From positions 1-42,325 of the forward strand of contig NZ_CCDG010000080.1 of NCBI RefSeq assembly GCF_000723885.1: a stretch of 42,325 bases of DNA. The letters run 5' to 3'. The notes beneath the pieces were generated by a model. That model did not search any database. It had not been told where the DNA came from and saw only the letters and a list, made by a program, of their open reading frames with translations. Below are positions 24,267 to 33,048 of the stretch, in pieces; the stretch's first letter is position 1; the number at the start of each line of letters is the position of its first letter. Source of the DNA: Paenibacillus camerounensis. Lineage in GTDB: Bacteria > Bacillota > Bacilli > Paenibacillales > Paenibacillaceae. A program made the translations under genes and the position numbers.

Positions 24267-24542
24267 CTATTTTTTCATCAGCATTTTCATCAATGACTCC
24301 ATCGTACCGGAACCAGTGCCGCCTTTTTTGACCGCATTGACAATTTCCTGCACTGTAGCCTCAGTGACCGGCACTTTTGCCATTGCTGACACCTGCTTGA
24401 TCAATTGGCGAAGCTGGGCTTCATTTTGCGTGGTTCCCGGCTTCACCGTGCTTGCGAGCTTTTTAACAGCACCCGGTGTTATATTCTTGCCCGTTTTTTT
24501 GTTGATGGCGTTCAGGGCATCCTTGGAAAAATCTCTGTTCAC
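24267..24542 (-). CDS. spoVIF: Stage VI sporulation protein F
   Basis: Small protein of the SpoVIF/YjcC family, needed for normal spore coat assembly in B. subtilis. The 91-residue sequence has the family pattern: FSKDALNAINKKTGKNITPGAVKKLASTVKP, then a helix LRQLIKQVSAMAKVPV and a C-terminal glycine-rich link to MESLMKMLMKK. I use the GTG at 24542, with GGAGGAGGG about 6 nt upstream; the TTG 21 nt earlier would translate that site. It lies between gpsA and a terminator. Late mother-cell expression is expected from the family. Confidence 0.85.
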   Translation of the reverse strand: MNRDFSKDALNAINKKTGKNITPGAVKKLASTVKPGTTQNEAQLRQLIKQVSAMAKVPVTEATVQEIVNAVKKGGTGSGTMESLMKMLMKK

Positions 24543-24608
24543 TCTTCTTCCCTCCTCCGTCAATCCCCACTACAACATATGAGAATATCCGGCAAAAGGT
24601 GAACAATC

Positions 24609-25652
24609 TCAGGAATGCCACTGTTCCCAGGTTTCCTGCGAAATAGCCTCCATCTCCGTTTTGCGGTCACGGCCCATTAGGGCTTCCACCGCGCTGCGCG
24701 GTGTTCTGCCCTTAAACAGCACATGATAGATCTGATCCGTTATCGGCATCTGTACACCCAAGTTAACAGCAATAGCGTAGGCGGCTTCCGTCGTCCGGAT
24801 TCCCTCCACAACCATTCCCATGGACTCAAGTACCTCGGCAAGCGGCTTGCCCTGCCCCAGCATCGACCCAGCACGCCAATTCCGGCTGTGCTGGCTGGTT
24901 GCCGTCACCACAAGGTCGCCGAGTCCCGCAAGCCCGGAGAAGGTCAGCGGGTTCGCACCAAGCTCAACACCGACACGGGAAATCTCGGCAAGCCCGCGGG
25001 TTAGCAGTGCTGCCTTGGCGTTATCCCCGAAGCCGAGACCATCGGATAAGCCGGCTCCAAGGGCGATGATATTCTTCAGCGCTCCCGCCAGCTCTACACC
25101 AAGCTGATCCCGGTTAGTATATACACGGAAATCATTATTGATGAACAGACCCTGTGCAGCGACAGCGCGTTCCTCATCTGCCGATGCGACAACTACCGTA
25201 GTCGGGCAGAGGCGCACAACCTCCTCGGCATGGCTCGGTCCCGAAAGGACAACGACCTCACCTTCCTTGCAGCCCAGCTCCTCGGAAATAACCGTGGACA
25301 TCCGTTTCATGGTTTCTGTCTCAAAACCTTTGGTGGCATGAATACAGAGCATATCTTCCTTCCAGAACGGCTTCAGGCTGCGTGCCACCTGACGCATACC
25401 GGAGGAAGGCGAGACAATAACCACCGCTTTGGTGCCGGCAGCAGCCAGCTCCATATCTGTGGTGGCAATGATGTTCTCCGGCAGGCGAATCCCCGGCAAA
25501 AAGTGTTCATTCGTGTGGTGCTCATTGATTTCGGCAGCTTGTTCGGGCCTGCGTGTCCAAAGATAAACTTCCTTGTGGTTAGCCGCCAGAACAGATGCCA
25601 GTGCAGTTCCCCAGCTGCCTGCAACTAGCACAGTTACTTTATCAGACAACAC
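24609..25652 (-). CDS. gpsA: Glycerol-3-phosphate dehydrogenase [NAD(P)+]
   Basis: Reduces dihydroxyacetone phosphate to sn-glycerol-3-phosphate for phospholipid synthesis. The 347-residue protein has the Rossmann loop near residue 10, GALKNIIALGAGL with the catalytic lysine, and GLGDLVVTATSQHSRN. Odd: the usual GAGSWG nucleotide loop reads VAGSWG, so the first glycine of GxGxxG is valine (GTT). The start is GTG at 25652 with AAGGAGGGG upstream, overlapping the plsY end by 11 nt. The product feeds PlsY, encoded just upstream, and PlsC at 29279-29866. Confidence 0.95.
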   Translation of the reverse strand: MLSDKVTVLVAGSWGTALASVLAANHKEVYLWTRRPEQAAEINEHHTNEHFLPGIRLPENIIATTDMELAAAGTKAVVIVSPSSGMRQVARSLKPFWKEDMLCIHATKGFETETMKRMSTVISEELGCKEGEVVVLSGPSHAEEVVRLCPTTVVVASADEERAVAAQGLFINNDFRVYTNRDQLGVELAGALKNIIALGAGLSDGLGFGDNAKAALLTRGLAEISRVGVELGANPLTFSGLAGLGDLVVTATSQHSRNWRAGSMLGQGKPLAEVLESMGMVVEGIRTTEAAYAIAVNLGVQMPITDQIYHVLFKGRTPRSAVEALMGRDRKTEMEAISQETWEQWHS

Positions 25653-26259
25653 GATTCCCCTCCTTGGCTTTGGAGCCGATTTTATTTTCTTTTCCCTGCG
25701 AGAGCTTTATGATATTGCTGCGGTGGCGCCAAAAAGCAAAGGCTGCGATTATCAGACTGCCCCATAGCTCCGGTGTTGTGTATTCGGCAAACAAAAGAAA
25801 TACCGGAGTGAGCGCTACAAAAATCAGGGAACCGAGGGATACATAACGGGTAATTACAATAGACAGAATGGCCAGGATGCCCGCAGCCAGTGCGGGCCAG
25901 AAGAACAGTGTCGCCATGACGCCGATCGCCGTAGCAACACCCTTGCCCCCGCGGAAGTGGAAATACAGCGGCCAGTTATGTCCAATAATAGCTGCGATCC
26001 CGCAGCCGACCGCAACCCAGCCTCCCCAGCCGCCGGCCCATGTTCCAAGCCAGACTGCGGCAACTCCCTTCAGCACGTCCAGAACCAGCACCAGAATAGC
26101 CGGTCCTTTCCCCAGCACCCTCAGCGTATTAGTTGCACCGGCATTGCCGCTTCCGTACTGGCGGATATCAATCCCCTTAAGCAGCCGGGCAAGCAATACG
26201 CTGAAGCTGACAGAGCCAAGCAAATAGCTTACAACGATAACCAGAAGTTCAAACGCCAC
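25642..26259 (-). CDS. plsY: Acyl-phosphate:glycerol-3-phosphate acyltransferase
   Basis: Integral membrane enzyme that adds the first acyl chain to glycerol-3-phosphate from acyl phosphate. The 205-residue protein has about five membrane helices and the conserved loops YLLGSVSF, GSGNAGATNTLR and the phosphate-loop-like HFRGGKGVAT. GTG start at 26259 with AGGGGAG upstream. Overlaps gpsA, so substrate supply and use are co-expressed; der lies 12 nt upstream. Confidence 0.96.
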   Translation of the reverse strand: MAFELLVIVVSYLLGSVSFSVLLARLLKGIDIRQYGSGNAGATNTLRVLGKGPAILVLVLDVLKGVAAVWLGTWAGGWGGWVAVGCGIAAIIGHNWPLYFHFRGGKGVATAIGVMATLFFWPALAAGILAILSIVITRYVSLGSLIFVALTPVFLLFAEYTTPELWGSLIIAAFAFWRHRSNIIKLSQGKENKIGSKAKEGNRVV

Positions 26260-26271
26260 TACTCTTCTCCC

Positions 26272-27597
26272 CTAACTTTCGTTATCAGATTTACGCCGTG
26301 TAAACAGGCGGATTGGTGTGCCTTCGAAATTGAATGCAGCGCGGATTTTATTCTCCAGATAACGTTCATAGGAGAAATGCATCAGCGACGGATCATTTAC
26401 GAATACCACAATCGTCGGCGGCTTCACGGCAACCTGGGTTACGTAGTTAATGCGCAGGCGGCGTCCTTTGTCTGTTGGCGGCGGGTTGATTGCAACGGCA
26501 TCAGATACCACATCGTTGACCAGGTGGGTTGTAATCCGCAGGGCATGCTGCTGTGCAACATGCTGGACTACCGGCAGCAGTTTCTGCAGGCGCTGCTTCG
26601 TTAATGCAGACAGGAACACAACCGGAGCATACGACATGAACAGGAAATGATCACGGATCGTATTTTCAAAATGCTGCATGGTCTTGTCATCCTTCTCAAC
26701 GACATCCCATTTGTTCACAACAAAAATAGAAGCTTTACCAGCATCATGGGCATAACCGGCAATATGCTTATCCTGATCGATGATGCCTTCCTCGCCGTTG
26801 ATGACAACCAGTACTACATCTGCCCGTTCTATAGCACGCATGGCACGCATAACGCTGTATTTCTCCGTGCTTTCATAGACCTTTCCGCGCTTACGCATAC
26901 CCGCTGTATCAATCAGAACATATTTCTGTCCGTCCCGTTCAAAAGGAGTATCGATTGCATCGCGTGTAGTGCCCGCCACATCACTGACAATAACGCGCTC
27001 TTCTCCGAGAATAGCGTTAACCAGTGAGGACTTGCCTACGTTAGGCCGTCCGATCAGGGCAACACGAATTACATCATCGTCGTATTCCTCATCAGTCTTG
27101 TCCGGAAGCTTCTCAACAACAGCATCCAGCAGATCGCCGACACCTGTACCATGGCTGCCGGAAATACCAATCGGATCGCCGATGCCCAGCCCGTAGAATT
27201 CATAGATATCATCCGCACGCTTCATATTGTCCACTTTATTAATGGCCAGAACAATCGGCTTGCCTGACCGGAACAGAATCTGCGCTACCTCTTCATCCGC
27301 ATTTGTCAGTCCGCTCTTGGCCTCACACATAAAGACAATTACATCCGCTTCCTCGATCGCCAGCTCGGCCTGGACGCGGATGGACTTCAGGATGAAATCC
27401 TCGCCGTCTACCTCAATCCCCCCGGTATCAATAACACTGAAGGATTTGCCGTTCCAATCAGAAATTCCATAAATCCGGTCACGGGTAATACCCGGTTTAT
27501 CTTCTACAATGGCCAGTTTATCACCAATCAGCCTGTTAAATATCGTCGACTTGCCGACGTTAGGCCTCCCTACAATGGCCACAACGGGTCTTGCCAT
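26272..27597 (-). CDS. der: Ribosome assembly GTPase Der (EngA)
   Basis: Essential double GTPase for maturation of the 50S subunit. The 441-residue protein has G domain 1 (GRPNVGKSTIFN at about 10, DTGGIE, NKVD) and G domain 2 (GRPNVGKSSLVN near 186, DTAGMRKRGK, NKWD). A C-terminal KH-like domain (about 355-435) includes the conserved PPTIVVFVNDP. ATG at 27597 follows AGGAGG. It heads the der-plsY-gpsA unit as shown by the terminator of the S1 gene upstream and an extended -10 at 27630-27638. Confidence 0.97.
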   Translation of the reverse strand: MARPVVAIVGRPNVGKSTIFNRLIGDKLAIVEDKPGITRDRIYGISDWNGKSFSVIDTGGIEVDGEDFILKSIRVQAELAIEEADVIVFMCEAKSGLTNADEEVAQILFRSGKPIVLAINKVDNMKRADDIYEFYGLGIGDPIGISGSHGTGVGDLLDAVVEKLPDKTDEEYDDDVIRVALIGRPNVGKSSLVNAILGEERVIVSDVAGTTRDAIDTPFERDGQKYVLIDTAGMRKRGKVYESTEKYSVMRAMRAIERADVVLVVINGEEGIIDQDKHIAGYAHDAGKASIFVVNKWDVVEKDDKTMQHFENTIRDHFLFMSYAPVVFLSALTKQRLQKLLPVVQHVAQQHALRITTHLVNDVVSDAVAINPPPTDKGRRLRINYVTQVAVKPPTIVVFVNDPSLMHFSYERYLENKIRAAFNFEGTPIRLFTRRKSDNES

Positions 27598-27629
27598 ATT
27601 CCATTCCTCCTGTCTTACTTACGTCTCTC

Positions 27630-27638
27630 ATCATAGCA
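27630..27638 (-). promoter_or_regulatory. Candidate der promoter (extended -10)
   Basis: TGCTATGAT in the minus sense, 33 nt before the der ATG and after the S1-gene terminator. No good -35 at 17 nt; the extended TG makes it plausible. Confidence 0.4.
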
Positions 27639-27673
27639 AAAAACAATTCAATTGGCTAACACCGTTAAAACAC

Positions 27674-27707
27674 AATCGGCGAACCCCCAAGTGAGGGCTC
27701 GCCGATT
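27674..27707 (-). terminator. Terminator of the S1-domain gene
   Basis: In the minus sense AATCGGCGA / TCGCCGATT, 9-bp perfect outer stem around a C/G-rich loop, followed by GTGTTTTAA. The T tract is interrupted, so efficiency is uncertain. Confidence 0.7.
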
Positions 27708-27796
27708 ACTTTACCCGGTATGACACCGCATATAAGAGCGCATAAGTCGCCCTATGCAGCATTCTTATGCTACGATGCAAAGCTTAATGTAAGGGA

Positions 27797-29110
27797 TTAG
27801 TTGTTACCCTTGAATTTATCCAGCTTGTCGCCGAAACGCTCAGCCAGAGTAAAGCTGAGGCCTTCGTTGCTAAGCGATACGTTAGGATTGTTCAGAACTT
27901 CTTTTGGAGCTCTGTCCTGTTTTTCTCTGCGTTCAGGTCTAGCCGTAGGAGCCGGAGCTTCTTCGGTTTCCTTAATGCTGAGGCTTACGCGCTTCTCGGA
28001 CGGATTGAAATCCAGAACCTTAACCTGAACTTCTTGCCCTTCTTTAAGTACTTCATGCGGAGTTCCGATGTGCTTGTGGGAAATCTGCGAGATGTGCACA
28101 AGACCTTCAACACCTGGAAGCAGCTCAACAAATGCGCCGAAGTTTACAAGGCGTTTTACTTCGCCTGTTACTACATCGCCAATGTTGATCTTGCCTGCAG
28201 CGGAATCCCAAGGACCTGGAGCAGCAGCCTTGATGCTCAGGCTGATTTTACCCTTTTCAGGATCTACTTTAAGTACTTTAACAGTAACCTTGTCGCCTTC
28301 GGACACAACGTCAGACGGCTTCTCAACGTGGTTCCAAGCGATCTCGGATACGTGAACCAGACCGTCAACGCCGCCCACATCAACAAATGCGCCGAACTGG
28401 GTCAGACGTTGTACTGTTCCTTCGATAACCTGTCCTTCAGTCAGCTCGGACATGATCTTCTGTTTGTTAGCTTCGAATTCTTCTTCCAGCACTTCCTTGG
28501 CAGAAAGAATAACCTTGCTGTTCTCGCGGTCCAGTTCTTTCACTTTAACGCGAAGTGTACGGCCTTTGTAGTCGCTGAAATCTTCTACAAAGTGACGTTC
28601 AACCATGGAAGCCGGAATAAATCCGCGCGCGCCGACATCAGCTACGAGGCCGCCTTTGACAACGTCAGCCACAGTAACTTCGATCACTTCCTGGGAAGCA
28701 AAGTACTTCTCAAGATCTTCCCATGATTTCTCGCTGTCAATAGCACGCTTGGAGAGCACAAGGCTTTCCTTGTTGTCGTTGACGCTTACTACTTTGCATT
28801 CCACTTCTTGTCCAACTTCAACCGCTGCAGCTGCGTTGTCCAGCTGTACGGAAGAAAGTTCGCGAATCGGAATCACACCGTCGTATTTATATCCAATGCT
28901 TACATAAGCTTGGTTATCTTCGATTTTGACGATTGTTCCTTTCACGGTATCGCCTTTTTTCACAGAAATGATTTCCAAACCTTCTTGGCTAGTCACTTCT
29001 TCTTCGTTGCTGGCAACAGGTGCAGCGGTTTCCACAGCTTCTGTCGCTTCTGCAGCTTCGTTGTTCTCAACATTAGCCGCAGCTTCCTGATTTTTAATTT
29101 CTTCAGACAT
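27797..29110 (-). CDS. rpsA: 30S ribosomal protein S1 homolog, four S1 domains
   Basis: RNA-binding protein of the S1/YpfD type, probably assisting translation of structured mRNAs. The 437-residue protein has an acidic, low-complexity N terminus (residues 1-45, rich in Ala and Glu) and four S1 (OB-fold) domains at about 48-115, 130-200, 215-290 and 300-375. The third and fourth carry the typical FGAFVDV/FGAFVEL and GLVHVSEI/GLVHISQI motifs. A basic tail with RPERREKQDR follows. Four domains are fewer than the six of E. coli S1, as usual in Bacilli. ATG follows GAGGAGGG. Gene order cmk-plsC-rpsA. Confidence 0.94.
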   Translation of the reverse strand: MSEEIKNQEAAANVENNEAAEATEAVETAAPVASNEEEVTSQEGLEIISVKKGDTVKGTIVKIEDNQAYVSIGYKYDGVIPIRELSSVQLDNAAAAVEVGQEVECKVVSVNDNKESLVLSKRAIDSEKSWEDLEKYFASQEVIEVTVADVVKGGLVADVGARGFIPASMVERHFVEDFSDYKGRTLRVKVKELDRENSKVILSAKEVLEEEFEANKQKIMSELTEGQVIEGTVQRLTQFGAFVDVGGVDGLVHVSEIAWNHVEKPSDVVSEGDKVTVKVLKVDPEKGKISLSIKAAAPGPWDSAAGKINIGDVVTGEVKRLVNFGAFVELLPGVEGLVHISQISHKHIGTPHEVLKEGQEVQVKVLDFNPSEKRVSLSIKETEEAPAPTARPERREKQDRAPKEVLNNPNVSLSNEGLSFTLAERFGDKLDKFKGNN

Positions 29111-29278
29111 GTGATTACCCTCCTCGATTCAAAACCCCATTTATTTAAACCCGCGTAAGAGCAGGGTTCAAAACAATCAATACCTGTATAACATTTACAG
29201 TATTAAGATAGTATGTGCCAAAAAATAGCGGTTATGCCGTTATCCCTAAGCAACTGTAAAAACCTTAAGTAACCGGAT

Positions 29279-29866
29279 TTAATTGGCGCTGGGCTTACCG
29301 GTCTTGATCATCTCATGAATCCGTCCCATGATAACATCGGTAACTTCTTCAAGCGAATCACTTCCCGCTCCGTCAAAGGCGCTCAGGTCAATGGGCTTTC
29401 CGTAAATAACCGTCATCCGGCGGAAAGGTTTGTAAGAGCCGATAATAGCGGCCGGGACAACTGCTGCCCCGCTGCGGAGCGCAAAGCTGGCCGCACCCTT
29501 CTTCGCCACCCCGGTATCAGAGTTGCGCGTTCCTTCCGGGAAGATACCCATAACATTTCCGCCGCGAAGCGTATTAAGGGCCGTTTTTATGGATTCTTTG
29601 CTTACGCCGCCACGTTTGACAGGAAAAGCGCCCAGCTTCCTGATAAGCCAGCCCAGCACAGGAACTGCAAACAGCTCAGCCTTGGCCATATACTTGACCT
29701 GACGTTCCAGCTTAATCCCGATCGTCATCGGATCGAGCAGGCTGATGTGGTTAGCGCAGAGCAGTACCCCGCCCTCCTTTGGCACATTTTCTTTTCCCAC
29801 AATTCTAAGCGGGAACAGGATGGCATAAATCAAGCGAAGCAATCCACGGCAAATGACATAAATCAT
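29279..29866 (-). CDS. plsC: 1-Acyl-sn-glycerol-3-phosphate acyltransferase
   Basis: Adds the second acyl chain to make phosphatidic acid at the inner membrane face. The 195-residue protein has an N-terminal hydrophobic segment, the catalytic HX4D motif NHISLLDP (about residue 39), the substrate motif FPEGTRN near 108, and PAAIIGSYKP. The ATG overlaps the cmk stop (ATGA), so translation is coupled. With PlsY and GpsA in the same window the phosphatidic acid route is nearly complete, apart from PlsX. Confidence 0.94.
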   Translation of the reverse strand: MIYVICRGLLRLIYAILFPLRIVGKENVPKEGGVLLCANHISLLDPMTIGIKLERQVKYMAKAELFAVPVLGWLIRKLGAFPVKRGGVSKESIKTALNTLRGGNVMGIFPEGTRNSDTGVAKKGAASFALRSGAAVVPAAIIGSYKPFRRMTVIYGKPIDLSAFDGAGSDSLEEVTDVIMGRIHEMIKTGKPSAN

Positions 29867-30573
29867 GAATGATTTCTCTCCCCGTCAACATGAGATCTGC
29901 AGTGGGAGACAATGGCTTCCACGGCTTGATTGATATCCATAAAGGTCGTGTCCAGAAGAATGGCATCCTCTGCACGGCGCAGCGGTGATATTTCCCGCCC
30001 TTCGTCAAGACGGTCACGTGCTGCAATATCGTGTTCAAGCTGCTCGAGAGTCACTGTTTCCGTATCCTTCAGCTCTTTATAACGCCGGAGAGCCCGCTCC
30101 TCCACGCTTGCCGTCATGAAAATCTTCACTTCGGCATCAGGCAGCACGGTCGTACCGATGTCGCGGCCGTCCATGACTACCCCCTTGCGGAGTGCCATCT
30201 GACGCTGCAGATGACTAAGTCTGGAACGCACTCCCTCAAGCTTCGAGTACTGCGACACTTGGCCGCTGACCTGAAGACTGCGGATATGCGGTGTTACGTC
30301 TTCCCCGCCCAGCAGCACCTTCTGCACATCTTCCTCGGGAATGAGCTCAATGACCATGTCCCGGACAATCCGGTCCACTTGACTCTCATCTTCCGGCGGT
30401 ATGCCTTCACGGAGCATATACCAGGTAATTGCACGGTACATGGCACCCGTATCAACATAAATGTAAGAAAGCTTACGTGCTACCAATCGGGCAACAGTGC
30501 TCTTGCCTGCCCCGGCAGGACCGTCGATGGCGACGTTAATTCTGTCGTAAGTATGTGTACCCTGCCTGTCCAA
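29863..30573 (-). CDS. cmk: Cytidylate kinase
   Basis: Phosphorylates CMP and dCMP with ATP. The 236-residue protein has the P-loop IDGPAGAGKST at about 14-24, DTGAMYRA, the NMP-binding insert, and VVMDGRDIGT with the DGRDIGT motif. I chose TTG at 30573 because GAGGAGGA lies 8 nt upstream; this leaves a short MDRQGTHTYDR leader before the kinase domain. Upstream codons run through the hairpin region and carry no similarity. It begins the cmk-plsC pair; the S1 gene follows. Confidence 0.93.
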   Translation of the reverse strand: MDRQGTHTYDRINVAIDGPAGAGKSTVARLVARKLSYIYVDTGAMYRAITWYMLREGIPPEDESQVDRIVRDMVIELIPEEDVQKVLLGGEDVTPHIRSLQVSGQVSQYSKLEGVRSRLSHLQRQMALRKGVVMDGRDIGTTVLPDAEVKIFMTASVEERALRRYKELKDTETVTLEQLEHDIAARDRLDEGREISPLRRAEDAILLDTTFMDINQAVEAIVSHCRSHVDGERNHS

Positions 30574-30600
30574 CGGGGCATTCCTCCTCAAACACTCTTT

Positions 30601-30642
30601 CAGCCGGAGTTCCGGCTGGCTGCAGATTCCCGAGGAATCTGC
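30601..30642 (-). repeat. Two adjacent perfect hairpins in the cmk leader
   Basis: GCAGATTCC-TCG-GGAATCTGC (9-bp stem, 30622-30642) is followed 3 nt later by CAGCCGGA-AC-TCCGGCTG (8-bp stem, 30601-30618). Both lie between the upstream terminator and the cmk ribosome binding site, with no T tract. They may stabilise the mRNA or control cmk translation. Confidence 0.7.
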
Positions 30643-30654
30643 TGATATTATCAA

Positions 30655-30676
30655 GAAAAAAGCAGGCATTGCCTGC
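30655..30676 (-). terminator. Terminator of the PilZ gene
   Basis: In the minus sense GCAGGC-AAT-GCCTGC then TTTTTTCTT, 6-bp GC-rich stem, about 84 nt after the PilZ stop. Confidence 0.85.
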
Positions 30677-30759
30677 GACTTATAAAATTATACCACAGTT
30701 TGGAACACAGTGCAAAACCGCTTAAAGGGAAAAACGTGCAAAAATATACAAAAAAAACG

Positions 30760-31428
30760 TCAGCGGTTGCGGAAATCGAACTGCCGTTCGAAGCAGTAAC
30801 GGATAATTTTTTGCCGCTCCGCATCAGTAATCGCCGAGAATTTCAGCATGACAAGATTGCGCCCGTTATCCAGCTCTTTCATCCGCACAATCTCTCCTTC
30901 AAAATTCGCATGCTCAATACTGCCGTTACGGTATGGCAGGAGTATCCAGCAGTTCAGCTTGTCAGCCAGCGCAAATTTCACCTTTCCGTCACTGAGAAAA
31001 GAGGTTCCGCCACCCCCGATATCGTCGGTGCGGACCAGTATCCGGCTGCCCAGCGTATCCTTTACGGCCAGCTCCAGCTCCGCGTTTACCCGCAGAAAGC
31101 TGCGGCGCTGAATCTTGAAGATATGCTCTGCCTCCGGCTTGCGGATCCGGATCATCCGGATTACATCTTCTTTGAATCCGATAACATGAGTGTTGAAATA
31201 ATTTTTGATGCCGCCCTCAGTCAGAAAATAAACAGAGAGCTCGTCGCCCATAAACAGCTTTTTTAGGCGGGCTTTGCCGATCTGCATTGGAATTTCAATC
31301 AGTATGGCTTCATCCTCGATATCCGCAATTCTGGATCTGTATTCAATCTCTGCTTCTGCCCCGTCACTGGAGGCAACCTGTATGTAAAGATGTTCATTAA
31401 TTTTGGGATACAATCCGGTCACCGCCAC
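30760..31428 (-). CDS. YcgR-type PilZ protein, likely c-di-GMP flagellar brake (YpfA/MotI-like)
   Basis: The 222-residue protein has an N-terminal YcgR-N-like beta domain (about 1-100) and a C-terminal PilZ domain. The c-di-GMP arginine motif is visible as RSFLR (about residues 108-112). The second motif, usually D/N-x-S-x-x-G, reads DIGGGG, so the serine is glycine. In B. subtilis the equivalent gene beside ypeB and cmk encodes a c-di-GMP receptor that slows flagellar motors. The start is unclear: GTG at 31428 lacks a ribosome binding site, and TTG at 31413 has GGCGGTGACCGGA nearby. An extended -10 lies at 31454-31462. Confidence 0.85.
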   Translation of the reverse strand: MAVTGLYPKINEHLYIQVASSDGAEAEIEYRSRIADIEDEAILIEIPMQIGKARLKKLFMGDELSVYFLTEGGIKNYFNTHVIGFKEDVIRMIRIRKPEAEHIFKIQRRSFLRVNAELELAVKDTLGSRILVRTDDIGGGGTSFLSDGKVKFALADKLNCWILLPYRNGSIEHANFEGEIVRMKELDNGRNLVMLKFSAITDAERQKIIRYCFERQFDFRNR

Positions 31429-31453
31429 AAGTTAGTAATTAAGCATATTACTG

Positions 31454-31462
31454 ATTATAGCA
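31454..31462 (-). promoter_or_regulatory. Extended -10 upstream of the PilZ gene
   Basis: TGCTATAAT in the minus sense, about 30 nt before the PilZ reading frame. No clear -35. Confidence 0.5.
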
Positions 31463-31518
31463 CGGGCTTTTGATAGCAGGTTAGTAAAAATTGCCGGGCG
31501 GCCGGCCTGACTGCAAAC

Positions 31519-31553
31519 AAAAGAAAAAGGAGCATTCCCGTTGGAACCGCTCC
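31519..31553 (-). terminator. Terminator of ypeB
   Basis: In the minus sense GGAGC-GG-TTCC-AACG-GGAA-T-GCTCC followed by TTTTTCTTTT, 19 nt after the ypeB stop. Confidence 0.85.
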
Positions 31554-31571
31554 TCCTTCATTCTGTATGCT

Positions 31572-32933
31572 TTATTGCTTATCCTGAGCCCCTGAAGAGG
31601 TACGCACTTCTTCGACCGCTTCCTCATTGCCGTCAGCCGCGTTCAGGTATATCCGGTACTGTGAGCCGTTGATTTTGCCTCCGAATTCATAGGTCAGCAG
31701 TTCTACAGCATCCTCATTTTCGATCCAGGCCAGCCGGTGGTACAGCTCCCTGAATTCCGGGTTCAGATTCTTTCTCACACTCTCAAGCGATAGACCGGGC
31801 TTTGGAATCTGCCGTTTTTCCTGATGCTCCTTGGCATAATCGCTGGCCTGGAAGCCCGTAGGCTGTCCCGTATCCAGCCCGACGCGCACGGTTATTTTCT
31901 CCGGATAGATCAGTACACCGTCCTGGCTGCTTACAAAGGTCATATTCCCCATATTATCATACCTGTCCGCGCTGACCGGTTTCATACCAGGGTACCCTTT
32001 ATTTGCAAGGAACTCGCCGGCTTTCACCACCGCCTGCTCCAGTGAGACTGTGGCTTCCCCAACTTCCCGGTTATCATTATAGCCGATTAGAAGCCCGCCT
32101 TCTTTGGTGAAGTTCATGGTAACCGGCTTCTTATGCTCCGGACTGGTGACCTTAGCAGTGTATGAAGCCCACTCGGTATCCTTCCCGTTCTCGCTGATAT
32201 CCACCTTCGCATTTCCGCCCGCACCGGCAAGCTTCACAGCCTTGGTTCTGATGTCCTCAGCTGTGACCGGCTTACCGCCTAACTTCTTCACCGACCGTTT
32301 ATCGTATATACTCGCCACAGACGGTCCCCAGTCCAGCTCCGGGTAAGCGGCAACGCGTTTATCCACCGTTTTGAACCCGTCGATAATCGTGTTGTCCTCA
32401 GCCTTCTCCTCGGTCGCAAGCGCAGACTCCACATCCATCCACCGCAGCTTTTTGCCGATAACCTTTTCCTGAACCTCCTGAAGATCCTTGGAGATTTCAC
32501 CTGAGTTTTTGTAGAGCGCCATCAGATTAGCCATCTCACCTTCGGTCAGCGGCTTCTTGGTGAAATCACGGACAGCGGCCTTGTAAGAGAAATTGGATAT
32601 TTTGGACAGAAACTCTTCCGTCTCACTAAACGGCAGCAGTGTAAGCGGCAGCTGGTTGATCTCGTTCTGTGCTTCACTGGTCAGACGCCACACGTTAACC
32701 AGACCTTTGCGGTGCATCCCGTTAGAGGCGGAATTCACAGCAAGCGTATTGCCGAGCTCACCATGAAGCCGCTCCACATGATAGGACAGATCATGAAAAG
32801 CACGCTGATACTGGTTCTCCGCTTTAATGAGAATCGAATTTTTCTCCTGGTTCTCCTGATATCCCCAGACGAGCGCTCCAACCAGCAGCAATGTGGTGAG
32901 CGGGAACATTATGGCACTTAATCTTTTGTACAT
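31572..32933 (-). CDS. ypeB: Spore germination protein YpeB
   Basis: Spore membrane protein that in B. subtilis is needed to bring and stabilise the cortex-lytic enzyme SleB. The 453-residue protein has one N-terminal membrane helix (about residues 8-25), a long helical N domain, and three repeated PepSY-like domains in the second half. EVGEATVSLEQAVVKAGEFLANKGYPGMKPVS is a clear one and its pattern recurs near residues 225-280 and 385-445. ATG at 32933 follows AAAGGAG. In B. subtilis sleB lies directly upstream; here a 48-residue CxxC protein and prsW occupy that side and no sleB is seen. Confidence 0.93.
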   Translation of the reverse strand: MYKRLSAIMFPLTTLLLVGALVWGYQENQEKNSILIKAENQYQRAFHDLSYHVERLHGELGNTLAVNSASNGMHRKGLVNVWRLTSEAQNEINQLPLTLLPFSETEEFLSKISNFSYKAAVRDFTKKPLTEGEMANLMALYKNSGEISKDLQEVQEKVIGKKLRWMDVESALATEEKAEDNTIIDGFKTVDKRVAAYPELDWGPSVASIYDKRSVKKLGGKPVTAEDIRTKAVKLAGAGGNAKVDISENGKDTEWASYTAKVTSPEHKKPVTMNFTKEGGLLIGYNDNREVGEATVSLEQAVVKAGEFLANKGYPGMKPVSADRYDNMGNMTFVSSQDGVLIYPEKITVRVGLDTGQPTGFQASDYAKEHQEKRQIPKPGLSLESVRKNLNPEFRELYHRLAWIENEDAVELLTYEFGGKINGSQYRIYLNAADGNEEAVEEVRTSSGAQDKQ

Positions 32934-33048
32934 AGGGCTGCAAGACTCCTTTCAGTAGCTTATTGCCGTTAGTTTGACAATAACTGTGAAGAGTTATGCA
33001 CCCCGCAGGCCTGCAATAAAAAGAGATTTCTTCCAAATGCGGCTTCGT

